A DNA stretch of 64,000 bases from Cristatella mucedo (GCA_009760855.2 WPIO01000005.1:3742501-3806500); one strand, 5' to 3'; counted from the first letter of the stretch, positions 11,743 to 45,880 are shown. Made by a program: numbers and translations. Notes: a model not told the origin generated them from the letters alone.

Positions 11743-13040
11743 GGTTGGATCGCATTCGGGCAGTGAACATAGTACAGGATATCCGATCAGGATTGGTCTT
11801 GAGCCGAAGCTGCGTTCCTCCTCGTCTGCGATCGACGAACCTCGGTTGCCATCGCGGTTCGCGAGCCATCGGTCATGTCGATCGCAGCGCCCGTCTCAAC
11901 CATTAGCGCGATCGCCGTTCTATCACTTCGAATACTTATGCTGGCTTATCAAACACATCAGGGTCGATGCCAACCGCCAGGTCAATTCGTTGGCCAACCA
12001 TCCCCCCTCAGAACATTTCCAACGCCCACGGCGCGCCTCCTATAAGCAGCCAATGGTGAACGAGCCCGTCCGTACAGCGGGATTGCTGGGTCCGTGGGTA
12101 CGAAGTGGTCCTCCTAAAGGTGCCCGCTAGAGAAAAACCCACACAGCGTCTTTCAAGTGCTCTATGTCATATATGTATTATTTTTGTGCTGCGTGTTTCT
12201 AAATTTGTGTATAAGTAATGATGACGGGACGAAGTCATGCAGGCCGTACGGCGACTATACCCGCTGGATTAGCGGACGTAGGCGACGTCACGTGGGCTAC
12301 GTACGCTATCCATAGCAGCTTTGTTGTTCTTCGCCGGCGCTCTATAGCCTGCGGCGGAGGTGTCGTCGACCGCAGTGGGAATGAGCTCGCTGCAGCGTGT
12401 CTTGCCAAGCCTAAGGAGTTACCAGTCAGTGAGTACATTCGGCCGCGACTGTATCGGTTCGACGCCATCGTGGGCTCTTGCAGTTCCCGCCAGGCCATTG
12501 TCGCGCTAGGGTTTTCTAGCCTGTCTTTCGACTAGGCAGTCCCTTCCCGCGGCAGCTGGCATGCTGCTGCCGTACGCTCTCTGAAAACCCTTGGCGCGAG
12601 CTCGTGATGCTCAAGCCGTTTTAGCGGTGACGCTTGAGCGACGGTCAGCTTACGAAATGCACGGATGTGCGTAGCGTGGCGGTCTGAATGTGCAGCTCTG
12701 CTGTAGCCCGTAGCTCGCAGCTGCCTGCAACGCCGGCTGTGCCGCTCATTCAGCCGGCCCAGCCAGCCTAGGCTTGAATTACGTGTTTCAGCTAGCTCTA
12801 GCTCGCTGTGATTTCGACTGGGGAGGGGGAGGGAGATGCTGAGCGTGAAGCCGCCTAGTGAAAATCTGGGAAACGGGGGGGGGGGGCAGTCCGATTGTCG
12901 AAAATGTCCGCTGCGATAGGATTTCAGCAGTCGTAACCACCACGTATTGGTTGTATGGCAGGCTGCTGGCCTGTGTATCACAGGATACTATCGCCGTGCA
13001 GCTGACCCGTGAGGCTTTTGATAGGCTGCTGTGACATCGT
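11743..13040. other. Unassigned GC-rich interval
   Basis: No gene supported. Open frames reach 149 codons on the - strand (12532-12981) but lack recognisable motifs. Contains a G run at 12876-12887. It could include a promoter or non-coding exon; nothing in the sequence decides this. Confidence 0.4.
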
Positions 13041-13060
13041 AATGTAATGTAATGTAATGT
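13041..13060 (+). repeat. (AATGT)4 pentanucleotide repeat
   Basis: Four perfect AATGT units in tandem. Confidence 0.95.
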
Positions 13061-13224
13061 ATCGTAGGCATCTTGTGAAGCCCCTCTTTAAATAGGGTTG
13101 CAGTTCCAGGACTTGGGTTCGTGCTTACATTAGCACACTGGAGACTGTGTGTACTAAAGGGGCAGCAGAGCCAATCGTCAGATGGGAGGGATAAGCTGGT
13201 CAATGAAACGTTTACTGTGATTAA

Positions 13225-13740
13225 CGATAATAATAATAACAATACATTTGTATAGCACACTCACAGAAGTGAATTTCTCTCTAAGCACTTTACAGATCCT
13301 GCATATAAAGCATTACCAAATGTTTGGTGGTAACATCTGCAACCAGCAGGCAAAGTGTAAGCAGGTACATGCACACGAAGGACGAATCACAAGACTCACC
13401 AACCACAAATGCTGTAATAAACAGGTGCGTTTTAAGCTTCGTTTTAAATTTCGTCATGTCAGGGGACGTTGTGACGTGCGTTGGTAGTGAGTTCCGGGCT
13501 TGGGAGTATACGAACAAAAGGCACGGTCTCCAGTGGCTTTTAGGCTCGTGCGAGGTATGGCTAAGCGATTCGACTCAGAACAGTGTGTTGAATGATTTTT
13601 TGCCTGGTGGGTGAGTAGTTCTGATAGGCTGGAGCCAGAAAATGAAGGGACCACTGGAGCTTTCTATCACATCCTTGAGCATGCTATCCATGCCCAGCGG
13701 TAATTGTGATTTTGACTGGTATGGTTCGCGAAGCACACTG
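13225..13740 (-). mobile_element. LINE-1f 3' fragment
   Basis: Tail remnants ataataataataacaatac at 13228, 3' UTR, then the RT C-terminus on the - strand: A-R-N-S-L-P-T, G-D-R-A-F-C-S-Y, and S-E-S-N-R-L-A-I-P-R at 13600-13500. Degenerate upstream of about 13660. Confidence 0.85.
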
Positions 13741-16094
13741 CTCATCCTTTGGAGTCCAAGGTTTGACCAAGGACCAGCTCCATGTCAGTCGCTGTGCATG
13801 GCACTTATTGGCTTTGATGTATTGGTACTAAATGTGAGGCGTTTGGTCACCTTTCTCGATGTCTGTACGTAAAGGGACTGTACTTCCAATCTGCAATGCC
13901 TTACCCGATGCTCCACACACTTGCTTAAAGCCACCTGCTTTGCAAGCTTTTACGATAGGAGAGAGTTGTGCCACATAAGGTCGTCATTAGCTGCTATCGT
14001 AATCGCCGTTATTACCATTGGCATTCCCATAAGCCAAACCGGGAGGCCTGTCGGGTTCAGACTTGTCTGTTGTCACAGCGAGGGCTGGAATCAGATCGGC
14101 TGCTTGCTGGTAAAGGGACGGTAATTTAGGCTTAAAAGAAACAGTAGATACAGTTTTTTACCCGAGCTAATGAAAGTAAAAAGATTACCGCAGTATGCCA
14201 AATACATCGGTTTTGTATTGTTTAGTGGCTGCTCTGTAGTTACATCAGCTTTCATACTTTGGTGAAGCAAGCATAAGAGAAAGTTACCTCAGAATGACTC
14301 TAGTTTAGCATGAACTTACTTAGAGAGCTGAACTGATAGATAAGTGACCCTATGTCAGTTCACTGTTGTGATGGCTCTGTGTGCTGTCATGGCCAGGTGA
14401 AAGATGGCCGTCTACAGCAACAAATCGAACAAGTCGGAAAGCTTTTGAATGTTTAGTGACCAGTCTGTTTAACCTGCAGCTGCTCGTTTTACTCAGAAGG
14501 GAGAGGTTCATGCCGCATGAGCTAAAGCTGTTGTTGTCTAGCAGCATGTTTGCTTGAGATAACAAGGCTTGGCAATTTTCTGTCTCGAGAGTTGAGCTAG
14601 CTGCTTCGGCAACATTAAGTAAACTGGTCAGCCGGATCTTAATGTGTACATTTGTTGCCCACTTCCTGATTGGTCACTCCTTCAGGACCTGTGATTAGAT
14701 ATTTGTTCATTCATCCATACCTATCAGCTGGGGGGGGCGTTTGGTGATAGATGTGCAGTGAAACATTTTCTCTCACATTCTCTAATCAGCTAGGGTTGTT
14801 GGCCGATAGTGTATGTGCAGTTAACTGGTGCCATGATGTCTAGTGTGGAGCATGTAACCTCTAGCAAATGCAGCAGTCTACAGCTACTGAGATCTGGCTT
14901 TTCAATCATGACCATTGCCAAGTGTCATGCAATACCTTAACTGCACCGGTGTGTCACGTTTGGTGTTTCAATTAAATGCTAAGAGGGCAGCATCCAACCG
15001 ATTAGTGATAATAACACGAACAGTTGAAGCAAGCTTTAAGCACATACAGGGCTATTCACTTGAAATGACCACAAGCTATGAGCAAGTGATGGTTTTCAGT
15101 TTGCTTTGAATACCACAAAGTTAAGCGTCTTGATGCCAGCCGGTATAGAGTTCCCTGCTTTAGATACGTTGGAATTGAAGGGACTGTCTCAAAAGGATGC
15201 GAGGTTGGTTAGAGACTATCTGAGTGAGCCGAGTTAGGGGATGTGAGGTCACGCACATCCGAGGAGAAAGCTTTTCAGTTAGCTAAGCTGAAGCGAGCAA
15301 ATGGAGGGCCCTAACGAGTGAGTGACGGGACATTGAAGTCCAAGCTTGATGGGGAGCAAGTGCACTGCTAGATGTAGTGTAGCTTCCGACGTTCATGACA
15401 GGCGAGAGCAGCTGCCAAGTTTTACCTCATCTGTCATTCCTGTAGGGATGTTTCTGACACATGCTTAGCATTGATCCCTCCTCCATTTCGAACCTACGTA
15501 ATACTTCTTGTTATGGTGCCTACTAAGCTCGGGTACCTTAAAGCCTATCCCTGTAACCAGTTGTCCCCTCGTGCCTATAGTGTTAGTACATTTGTTGGTG
15601 CTCAACGAATGGGTTTGTAAGATGTGTGCTGCTCATATTGTTACTGAAATTTGATAGCTAGTGACTATTGTCAGCTGTTTACCTTCGGTTTCGTGAGCTG
15701 GGTAGAGTGACCTGCTTCTTTTGAATGGTGTTGTAGGTGTGATGTTGGGCTACTAAAATATTTAGCACTTATTTTGTATTTCCATCTGTGCAACTACTGG
15801 CATCTGCAGCAAGTTTTTTAGTGGCACCCAGTAGAATATGGACAGCCTTGCAAGTTCTGAAATCTACTAAACGCATCACTAATGGACTCATAGCTAAAAA
15901 TAGAGCCTTTTTAGCTGCATGCGTAGGTTTATAATGTATGTTATTGCCACTGCTGAGCTTTTGAGTTCGTCTGAGTATTTTGTTATTGTCCCACCTGATG
16001 ATTATATATGTATAGACGCTATGGCAATGATCACTAGAAGTGTGCAGCAGTATGAGTCATGTTCTTGTGCTCAGCATGTCTGATCGGCCCATTC
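13741..16094. other. Unassigned interval
   Basis: 2.35 kb without a recognised gene, SINE or LINE body. Moderately AT-rich, with only short open frames. Could hold regulatory sequence or old repeats beyond recognition. Confidence 0.4.
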
Positions 16095-16157
16095 TTTAAT
16101 GCGCTAGAGATTGAGTTCTCTGAGGGCGTTTTATCAAGTATATTATTATTATTATTA
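16095..16157 (+). mobile_element. LINE-1f tail only
   Basis: Only the terminal hairpin half (cgctagagattgagttctct, gagggcg) and the TTATTATTATTATT tail remain; severely 5'-truncated or partly deleted. Confidence 0.7.
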
Positions 16158-16994
16158 ATGCAGATATGTCAGCATCAGGTGGGAACTCACCACCTCTGCT
16201 TTTAAGTTGAGACTGGGTCGTTGTTCCAGGCAAGTTCTTTTTATTTGTAGTATTTCAGCTGCTACAGCAGAGAGTTCGGTGTCAAAGCTGCTGTGTGCCA
16301 GGATGCCACTCAAAAGAATGTAAATGATTCTTTCAAGGTACTGTGGATACAGTCTGTAGCAGCCGTGCTGGTGCTGATAGCATGCATTCAGTTGTGCTCT
16401 GTTGAGTTGCGACCTTCGGCACTTGTTATGCCAAAGCCTGGTTGCAGTTGACTGATGAGGATGCTGTAGTTTTGCTGTGTCACCAAATTCCGTGTTGCGT
16501 GCACTGTTGTGAGGCCTCTGCGGCTTTGGTAGTTTATAGTGGTTTCTCTGGAATAGCACGTGCAACGGCCACCCTTATTGGCTGGCTTGGATCAAGCATA
16601 TATGTACATTAATGCTGCTAATTATGTACTCAGATCGCTAGTCTGACTGTCCTGCCAACCACAAGAACTATTTTTTGCCATCCGAATGCAAATCATAATG
16701 CACAAAGCGCTTCGAGTGGTTCTTCAAGTGCATGTTTTGCTGTTGCTCTTGGAATTGTACTCACGAGCCGTCGTAATGTTTTTACATCTATAATGCTGAC
16801 TCAATTTTACTTTGCAGAACATGTGGCAATGCATGTTTTGGGGTGAAGTCGCTTTCCTGTCAACTGTGGGTATGACCTGAACTTAAGCTCTATCATAGCT
16901 ATCAGTGCCTTAGTGCCGTGAATAAAGCTATGGAGCACTTTGGCGTATGGATAGGAGATGACTTGTATCCGGGCTGAATCGTCCGCACCTTACG
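16158..16994. other. Unassigned interval
   Basis: No conserved motif. A 136-codon frame on the - strand (16155-16565) has no recognisable domain. Confidence 0.4.
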
Positions 16995-17175
16995 CTGTGA
17001 CCTCTCCGGGTCTTAGCTTAAGAAGATAAGGTACTCGTTCTTCGTGCCTCAGATCGTAGGTTTGAGTCCTGAGGTGTGCGATCCTTTAATGCCTACATCA
17101 AGCTTCGGTGATTTTTGTTAAGGCTCATCTACTGCTATATAAATGAGGCTGTTGAATCAGCAAACCTTTAACTTT
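16995..17175 (+). mobile_element. Diverged SINE-A copy
   Basis: B-box-like ggtttgagtcc at about 17050, then gtgtgcgatcctttaatgcc, aaggctcatctactgctata and gaggctgttgaatcagc, matching the SINE-A body and tail at lower identity. Confidence 0.7.
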
Positions 17176-17754
17176 TTACCTTTCACTGGTGGAAGTCTAA
17201 TCCAGTGTAGGTAGCTCTTACAGGAGTGTACTCACTGACTAGACATTTCTCTGCCTGTCTTTTACCTGCCGTTCTGTTTCTGAATGAAGGCTGAAGCTAC
17301 CTCGTATTACTACACAAAGTATGGCTGGTTTACAGATTCGTTCGTTTTCGTCATGGATCGTGCTTGCACTATTTCTTCCATGCTTCTTCCATGCAGATCC
17401 TATTAGCCTGGGTGGGTATAACTCAGCTGCAGATGAGCTGCTGCCGGACCTGCCTGAGATATTCTGCTGGCTGTGTGGTATTTTTCATATGCTGTCTCAT
17501 TCTAGTTTTCGGCCAACGATTTCGATTGCTCTCTGTTCTCTGCAATGTGCCAATAATGGTACAACGAGCATATTCCCGGTAAATGGGAAATTAGGCCAAT
17601 TTATTTGATCGACCCAATTTTTGGCCTCGACCAATTGCAAGCTCTCCTTGTAAGCCATCTTGCTGCACTCCTTTTGGAAAAATACTATTGACTGCTTGTC
17701 ATCTCTGCGTGTTGGTCTAGTGTTTGCATCGTTTGCCATGTTTTGAGCAGACAT
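17176..17754. other. Unassigned interval
   Basis: Contains a 95-codon open frame (17321-17608) with a hydrophobic start, but no conserved motif and no splice support; not called as a gene. Confidence 0.4.
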
Positions 17755-17930
17755 GCCGGTCAAGCGGGCAGCCAAGATAATGTTAGCTAGGCACGCGCAG
17801 GTCGTGGGTTCGAGTCTTGCAATGGGTGATCCTGTATTACCTTTGTGCAAGCGGTGGTGATAATCGTTAAGGCTCTTCTGCCCCTATTTAACTGAGACTG
17901 ATGGATCAGCTAACCTTAAGCTTTTGTTAC
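17755..17930 (+). mobile_element. SINE-A copy
   Basis: tRNA-like head with caggtcgtgggttcgagtc, body gggtgatcctgtattacc, tail aaggctcttctgccccta and gatggatcagctaacctt. Moderately diverged. Confidence 0.75.
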
Positions 17931-18424
17931 CATTAGTACCAACTCTAGTGCCCAGCCAGGGTTTTGAGTATTGCGGGCTCTATCGTCAAAACTACTGCCT
18001 TCCATTGGTCTCATGGAAAGTCCTGCTGATGCATGGTTTTGCCAACCTAAAAGAAAAATACAGGGCCAGCTTCAAAAATGCTGAAGACTCTTGCCACCGG
18101 GAAGCTGTTTGTTCGGAGGGTAGCAGCCACCGGTGAGACTTGTTAGAAGCTACCTTACTAGTGCAGTATGGAAGGATTTTTAAAACCACCTAATTCATTT
18201 TGTGGGCACTGGTCAAGTACATATGATCCACATTTTAAAATTTGTTGCCTACCTGCTCTACCTCCTTATTAAGCTTCTTTATCGACTTCGATATTCTTTC
18301 ACGCAATTTTAGGTCCTTTCATTTTCTTGTGCCGGCCTACTTATTGGAAGTATAGTCAGGCTTTGCATTCTACAACCCCATGCTCTGCCGAATCGAGTTG
18401 CTTAGCTGTACTTTAAACCAACCT
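17931..18424. other. Unassigned interval
   Basis: Nothing recognised. Confidence 0.4.
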
Positions 18425-18530
18425 AATATACTTTAGAGACCATTGGATATCGTTGGAAATGCTTATGCTCCCAAAGCCTGGAACACACCACCGACTGACG
18501 TCACGACATACTATGACTTAGGGGCTGCTC
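18425..18530 (+). mobile_element. Small LINE-1f fragment
   Basis: Nucleotides around tatgctcccaaagcctggaa (18465) match the RT 'APKAWN' region of other copies; flanks degenerate quickly. Confidence 0.6.
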
Positions 18531-19581
18531 GGTTCTTGATTCTAGTGCTCGATATGACGAGCTATGTATATCGGCAGCAAGCAATCTTTTGGTGCCTCTC
18601 AGGGTGGTTCCTAACTACAATTCATTGTATCCTGTGCTGCCTTGGCGTTTTACCTACATATTGTCACTTTTGAGGCTTCTTTAGTATTTGTGGAGCTCAG
18701 CTTACAGGTCCGGCATTGGCTACCACCCCTGTCTCCCTTCTCTTCAACGCACATGCACTAGGATCGCAGTGATTTGTCGTAGAGCTGGCATTATAACAAT
18801 CCCTACAGCCAGCCAGCCAGCCGCCTTGTGTGCTGATTTGATTGTCTATTGACACACTTTTGTTGCAACCTATATACAGTGCCCAGGAAGAGATTGTAGG
18901 CATTTTTATGTCTGTCGTTATTTAAAAAGAAGTAAACTTCCTATTCAGCACGGCATTTGCACCTACCGGGTTAATGTTCATTTATATGCTTGTTCATGCT
19001 GAAATTGTGTTTAGTAAGACTAGCCAATCGACATGCTTCCTTTCCTGTATATGTTTAGTGGCTAGAATGAGATTTAGTTGTCTTAAGGTGCTATACAAAT
19101 GTTTCAACAACCTACTTCTACTGCACGGTGAGCTTGCAGCATTTTTAATCGTAGAACGTCTTTACCCTTAGATGTTCGATTCGATATGTCAGGAGTGTCT
19201 TCTCAAACTGGCCCAATCAGATCCAAGTGCTGTTGAAGCAGTGCAGAGCTCATTTCGCACTGATGAGGACGTGCAACCTTTTCAATTGAGTCACCTCCAC
19301 CGTGGCCCTGTGCCATAGTTTATTGCAAAGCCCATGCCTGGCAAAGCTTTTTGAATTAAGTAAGCTAAAATATCTTATAGTTAATGCCATATCTTGATGT
19401 TCTTTTGTTATTCGAATTATCTTTCGAGTTATTCAATCATTGGTTATTCGAGTGTTTGTGGTTAAACATTTTTAAACGTCTTAGATAAAAGATGTATTTG
19501 GCCTGGACTCATCACTTGCAGATGCACGAGTCTTCTCTGAACTAGTTAATTTGTTAGAGTGTTGTATAAGCAGTTCTACAG
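18531..19581. other. Region upstream of BCAT exon A
   Basis: Should be intronic or hold an early exon. No Met-initiated targeting-peptide exon with a matching phase-0 donor could be picked out with confidence. Confidence 0.35.
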
Positions 19582-40900
<21,319 letters not shown>

Positions 40901-42689
40901 ACAGGCACTGCTCGTGCTCGCGCTGTGCTCGACAGCTGGCGTATGCCTTGCACAGCCCAGTGCGTTTGCCACTATATCTCAGGGCATTGGTGGATCAATT
41001 GGTAGCAGGATGGGATCAGCCTTTTTGTGTCCTTTTTTCGGTGTGGCTTGATGAGACAACAAAGGCCCACTGGCACTGGCCACACCTTGATCCCATCAGC
41101 CCCCCTCCCCCACTGATGTTTGGTTGGTACTTGTTCACTGATACGAGGGCTTGTTCTGGCATGGTCTCGTGCAGTGACTCTGGCCGCCGCTGCAATTAGC
41201 TGCTGCGACGGATGTCCCGGCCTGCCTCGCACAAATGTCCGAGTGTTTTCGAACGGGGCACGAGCTCTCGTACTGGATTTTGGGTATTGTCCTTTTCTGT
41301 TTGGTCGTTTTATTCTGTCCATGTTGCTCTCAAGCACTTGTCGGTTGTATGCACACGTTGATGCCTCGTGCTGAAAAATCTACCGGGATGAATTCCGGCA
41401 GGTCTGCACTACAGAATCTCTAGCCAACACAGGGGCCTTGTGGCTGCCTCGGTCCGAGCAATCGTTGATATTTGAGGCCATTCTATAAGCAGCCAGCTGC
41501 TGATGATGATCGTGATGCTGATGCACGTGTGCAGCATGTGGCAGCCACTGCACTGGCTAAGCTCATTCACGAGCAAAGCAGCAACTGCACACTGCTAACT
41601 CGCAAAGCCAGCAGTGACTTGAGATGACAGACGTTGCTCAAAATACAGTACGAGTGTACCATCGCAATTCTGATGGGCTGGATCCACTCTACTCTGACCC
41701 TACGAAAATTGTCCTCATTACTTTGCGGTCTATGAATGGTGGCACTAGCCTTGAATGTAACGTTTAGGTTGTTGGACGGATGTGTTTGTTCGTGAGAATC
41801 TAATGGTGATGGCATTTGCTGCATCATACTAAATGTTGCAAGTGTTTGAAGTGATAAACTAGTGCTGCTTGCCTTTGCCGATAATACTTTCTCTGCGGGA
41901 GCACAAAATGTCATTTTACTCGATTCGGCAGTCAGACGGTACTCGTCATCTCTCGGTTAGGTACTGCATGTATGTAGGTTGTATCGGTCCTTGCTTTCAC
42001 AGCCTTCGGCATAGCAAGTGGGTTCCGTCCGGCTGAGCTGCTAGCCAAAGAATTCAAATGGGCCTTTTGTGATAAACTAGTGTAGTTTTAAATCCAAATT
42101 TGAGTGCATTAGTTAATTACAAATATGCTCATGCTTCAAAAGCTTCGGGCATAAGTTTGAGCTGGGCTGCTTGCTGCTTTAACCAGTTCATACTACTTGC
42201 TTGCTATTGATTCCTCTGTCCACTTTATTCGGTGTCGACTGAAGGTATACTGACCTAAATATAATCTAGTAAAGGAAGTTTAAACATTGGTTGTATAATT
42301 TGCATCTGTACAGCAACTGCACGAAGTCCTGTGCAGAAGTTTTACTAGTCTCAGATCATCTTTCTTGGCCAGTTTATCAGTTAATCTATGCAGCTTGAAT
42401 AAGTTGATATATCGTTGTCATGCTACAAAGGTACTCGACATCTTGAAGACAACTTTTTAATGTTTTTAGTCGTCACCAGAGACGATCCAATTTTAACTTC
42501 TGCATAGTTAGAGTAGAGACTTGTATTCCCCTAGAGCTGCTTTAGAAGTACTTGCTTAGACTGAGAGGTACGTCCGTGAATTGCTAGGCAAAATATCAGA
42601 CCTGCCCAATGTACATGCAATGCCGCTGGTGTGAAATCTTGCACTGATATTGAACCTAAGTCATGCAAACCCAATCCTGTGATGACAAG
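40901..42689. other. Downstream of BCAT; 3' UTR extent unknown
   Basis: No polyadenylation signal near the stop could be chosen. No other gene or repeat recognised. Confidence 0.4.
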
Positions 42690-42890
42690 CGAGATGATCA
42701 GTGCTCAAGAAGGAAAGGTATTCAATGATATCAAACGCTCCTGGAGACCCAGCAAAACCAGCAGCGAGACTGCCTAAGTAGTCTTCCCTCAGGTCATTAT
42801 GCACTAGCAGTAGTGCTGACCCTGTGGAGTGATCAGCTGCAAATCTTGACTGGATGCTACTAGTTGGTTTGTAATAAGAGTGGCTTTCTT
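42690..42890 (-). mobile_element. Very diverged LINE-1f RT fragment
   Basis: On the - strand, residues A-D-H-S-T-G-S-A-L-L-L-V-H-N-D-L and later G-A-F-D-I-I mirror the [21 protein letters not shown] segment. Confidence 0.6.
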
Positions 42891-43259
42891 AAAAGTGTCT
42901 TTTGCTGCTTGGTATGTGAAGTTGAGTGATTGGCTTCGTGGTGTTTTTGTACTGGGGGCATCTGTCGAAAACGAGGATTATAGTAGCAGTAATGGTTTCG
43001 GATAGCATCTCAAGAGAAACTAATCTCTGTATAAGCAAGACGGTATCTCTATTAATTAAAGCGAGATAGTCCGTCACGCTGCAAGATGGCAAAATGTTGT
43101 CTTCCGTGACCAGTACTTTCGGGAGTGACGTAATAATCTTGTAGATTTATGTAAAGTATTGTATTTCTACTATGACTTCGAAGCGAGTCCACAGGCAGTG
43201 AGCTTGTAGCAAGAGATTTGCGATAACCGCGTGCAAAATCGTAATATGCATTAGCACAG

Positions 43260-43850
43260 GGTGATAGATTCGCATGGACGAAGCAAAACTGTGAGTAGCA
43301 AAGCGGTTCCTAGCTTTGCTTTGAATGTTAAGTCAGAATTGTGCCTTTTGAGGTCCAGGTATTGAGAGGGTGGGCACTCCAAGTATGTTCTCCGGAGGAT
43401 TTGATGTCCTGCTAGTGCAGCAGCAAATCAATCAGAGCGAGAAGAATAGGTAGTTCGGGGCGATATCCTAGCAATAAGTATGTTCATATAGATTAGATGG
43501 ACCCATAGAAAGGATGGACCTAAAAGTCAGTGACGCGACCTGAAAATCGACGAGCTGCTTGATGGAGAGTCAGAGAGAAGTGGTTAGTGTCAGAGTTACG
43601 GCGTTCACGTCTGACAAGTTAAAACGCTGAGTTTTTGCACCATCTGCCAGCGTCGTATTGCACTGATAGGAATTGTCAGGAGGAATTTATAGAGGTTTAA
43701 AAGGGAAGACAAATTTACGCACCAAACTCTTATGAAATTGCATAGTAGAAAGTAGGCATGCTTGACTATAGAGCTCATTTGGTCATGTAGCACAAAGTCA
43801 ATTTTTATTTCATTTCGATTATCTGCCATAGAAGCTGTCCCTTTCTAGTA
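43260..43850 (-). mobile_element. Diverged LINE-1f fragment
   Basis: ggacctaaaagtcagtgacg, gcaccatctgccagcgtcgt and gtagaaagtaggcatgcttg are degenerate versions of sequence in other - copies (RT C-terminal domain). Confidence 0.65.
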
Positions 43851-44529
43851 AGATGTAATCTTAACATTAATTTAAATAACCAAACTGACCATCTATATCC
43901 TTAACCACTCCAAGTCAGCAACATAACTTGCCATCTTTACTACAGTTCGGACATAGTTTTCTAGAGTCCTTGTCAGCAATATAGAAAAGCTCAGAGAGTC
44001 CATCCACGAAGTACGTTTATCGTTTGAATCTGCAATTGCTATTATTTGCTCCACCTCAGTGTCACCTTCAAGTTTTCCCCACACTGACCTCATCATGAAG
44101 TGCAACTCCCAGGTTAAAAAACATCTAGCTCTAATAATAATATAACACAAATAACAATAACTACTTTTAAAGCACCTTAAAAGTCCAATCACTACCCAGG
44201 CATTTTAAATCTCATAAATAGGAGCAATTATGACGTGTGTTGTGGTGTGTTAATGACGTGTAATGTATCATTCTTAGTCAAACATGCAAAAGTATTGAGT
44301 TGTCATGATTAGACCAGCATTTAAAAGCATAAAAGAAGACACTCGAGGTCACTGGTTAGTGGGACCCCTGGTAAGTAATTTGCACTGAATCTTGCAGATG
44401 TAAGTACAGAAAGCATCCAGGGAAAAAAGTTCATTGATATGCAGGGAACGTTGACGTTAACGGATGCATCTTCAGCAGAGAAATAAACAATGCACGGTCA
44501 ATGCCGGTAGAGTCAGAAGCCAAAATTTA
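43851..44529. other. Mostly unassigned, with a possible LINE tail
   Basis: 44130-44210 (aataatataacacaaataac, aaagcaccttaaaagtccaa) may be an old reverse LINE-1f tail. Otherwise nothing. Confidence 0.35.
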
Positions 44530-45235
44530 GGTAATAATAATAATAATATCACTTGATAAAGCTCCCTCACAGAACTCAATCGCTTTCTAGGCGCATTACA
44601 TTTGCTGCAAAGGAAACTCGATCGAGTGGCGAGTGGTATCATGCTTGATAAACAACATGAATAACATGGTTAGGGGTGACATTCACAAGGTCAGCATGCA
44701 AGTACTGCTAGTAGGAGCATGCACAGTGTCAGCACGCATGAGCACATAAACGACGAATCGCATGGACCCACTAAATGCTGTCATAAATAGGTGCGTTTTA
44801 AATTTCTTTTTAAATGTGGTCAAGTCAGGGGATGGCGTGACCCAAGTTGGGAGTGAGTTCCCAGTTTTGGGAGCATACGAACTAAATGCACGGTCTTCTA
44901 AAGACTCGAGGTTTGTACGAGGTATTGGTAAACAGTTGGTTTCCGAAAAGCGGGTGGTACAATGCTTGGCCTGGTGGGGGAGTAGATCTGAGAGATAGGC
45001 TGGAGCCAAAGAATGAAGGAACCTAAAAGTGAGCGACAAAACCTTGAAGTCGATGCGTTACTTGACTGGTAACCAGTTCAGGTCGGCGAGAAGTTGTGCG
45101 ATGTGGCAACTGCGAAGCTCACGACAGACAAGCCTAGCTGCAGAATTTTGCACCAGCTGTAAGCGCCTGATTGCTTATGCCGGTAGGCCAGCAAGCAGCG
45201 AGTTACGGAAGTCTTGCAGGATTTCGGTGCACATG
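44530..45235 (-). mobile_element. LINE-1f 3' fragment
   Basis: Tail aataataataataatatcac, then agctccctcacagaactcaa. On the - strand: F-R-F-L-H-S-L-A-P-A-Y-L-S-D-L-L-P, S-E-T-N-C-L-P-I-P-R, E-D-R-A-F-S-S-Y-A-P-K-T-G-N-S-L-P. Well preserved to about 45235. Confidence 0.92.
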
Positions 45236-45394
45236 AATAGAAAGCCCGATCGCCAAAGGCTTGGTGCGAGAATAAAGAGTCGATGGGAAACTGAGGAGCA
45301 AGCGCTACGGGTACGAGTGCACACGGAAAGAACGAGGAGGCTGTGAGCCTAAGGGATTACCTCAAAACTAAGTTTATTCGATGCTTGATATGCA

Positions 45395-45545
45395 GCTGGT
45401 TTGGTCCAGCGGTTAAGGTGCTCGGCCCGGGGACCAAGGTCTGGCTGAGGTCGCGGGCCCGAGCCCCGAGGCATATGTGAAGCGCCTGAATAGAGATTAA
45501 ATTCTCTTGGGGCGCTATATAAATGAATTATATTTATATATATAT
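45395..45545 (+). mobile_element. SINE-B copy, best tail match to LINE-1f
   Basis: Head gctggtttggtccagcggtt aaggtgc (A box), ggtcgcgggcccgagcccc (B box region), catatgtgaagcgcctgaat, then agagattaaattctcttggg, gcgctatataaatgaattat and a short (TA)n. The last 55 bp parallel the LINE-1f tail hairpin. Confidence 0.92.
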
Positions 45546-45549
45546 AGGC

Positions 45550-45880
45550 AGCCAGAGAAGCACAGGCAGAAGTTAGGATAATGTGTTAGCGACCCCATTG
45601 ACAGGAGTTCCGACGAGCTCCTGATTTGGCGTTAGTAAGGGCACTAAGGGCAGTCGCAAGCGCACTGGCCGGCAGCTCTGAATAAAGGAAGCTGCAGTAA
45701 TCGAGATTCGCTACCACGAGCGCATAAACTAGTTTGGCCCTCATACTCTTATGTAACCTGGCCCTGATTTCGCTGTGCTTCTTAACTGAAAGCGTGTCAA
45801 CTTGACAATGCAGGCAATGTGCTCGTTTAACGGCAATTCATTTTGGAACAGTTTGCCTAGATTTCGGCTTCAACATCGAG
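45550..45880 (-). mobile_element. Fragment of a third LINE RT (CR1/L2 type)
   Basis: On the - strand: L-V-Y-A-L-V-V-A-N-L-D-Y-C-S-F-L-Y-S-E-L-P-A, comparable with 'FVTSRLDYCNSLLxGLP' but distinct from both LINE-1f and LINE-2f at sequence level. Confidence 0.65.

Noticed and set aside
12532-12981. 149-codon - strand frame
   Set aside because: GC-rich chance frame with no domain, start context or splice evidence.
17321-17608. 95-codon frame with a hydrophobic N-terminus, considered as a BCAT first exon
   Set aside because: No phase-0 donor leads to exon A in a convincing way, and the N-terminus is not like a targeting peptide rich in Arg/Ser.
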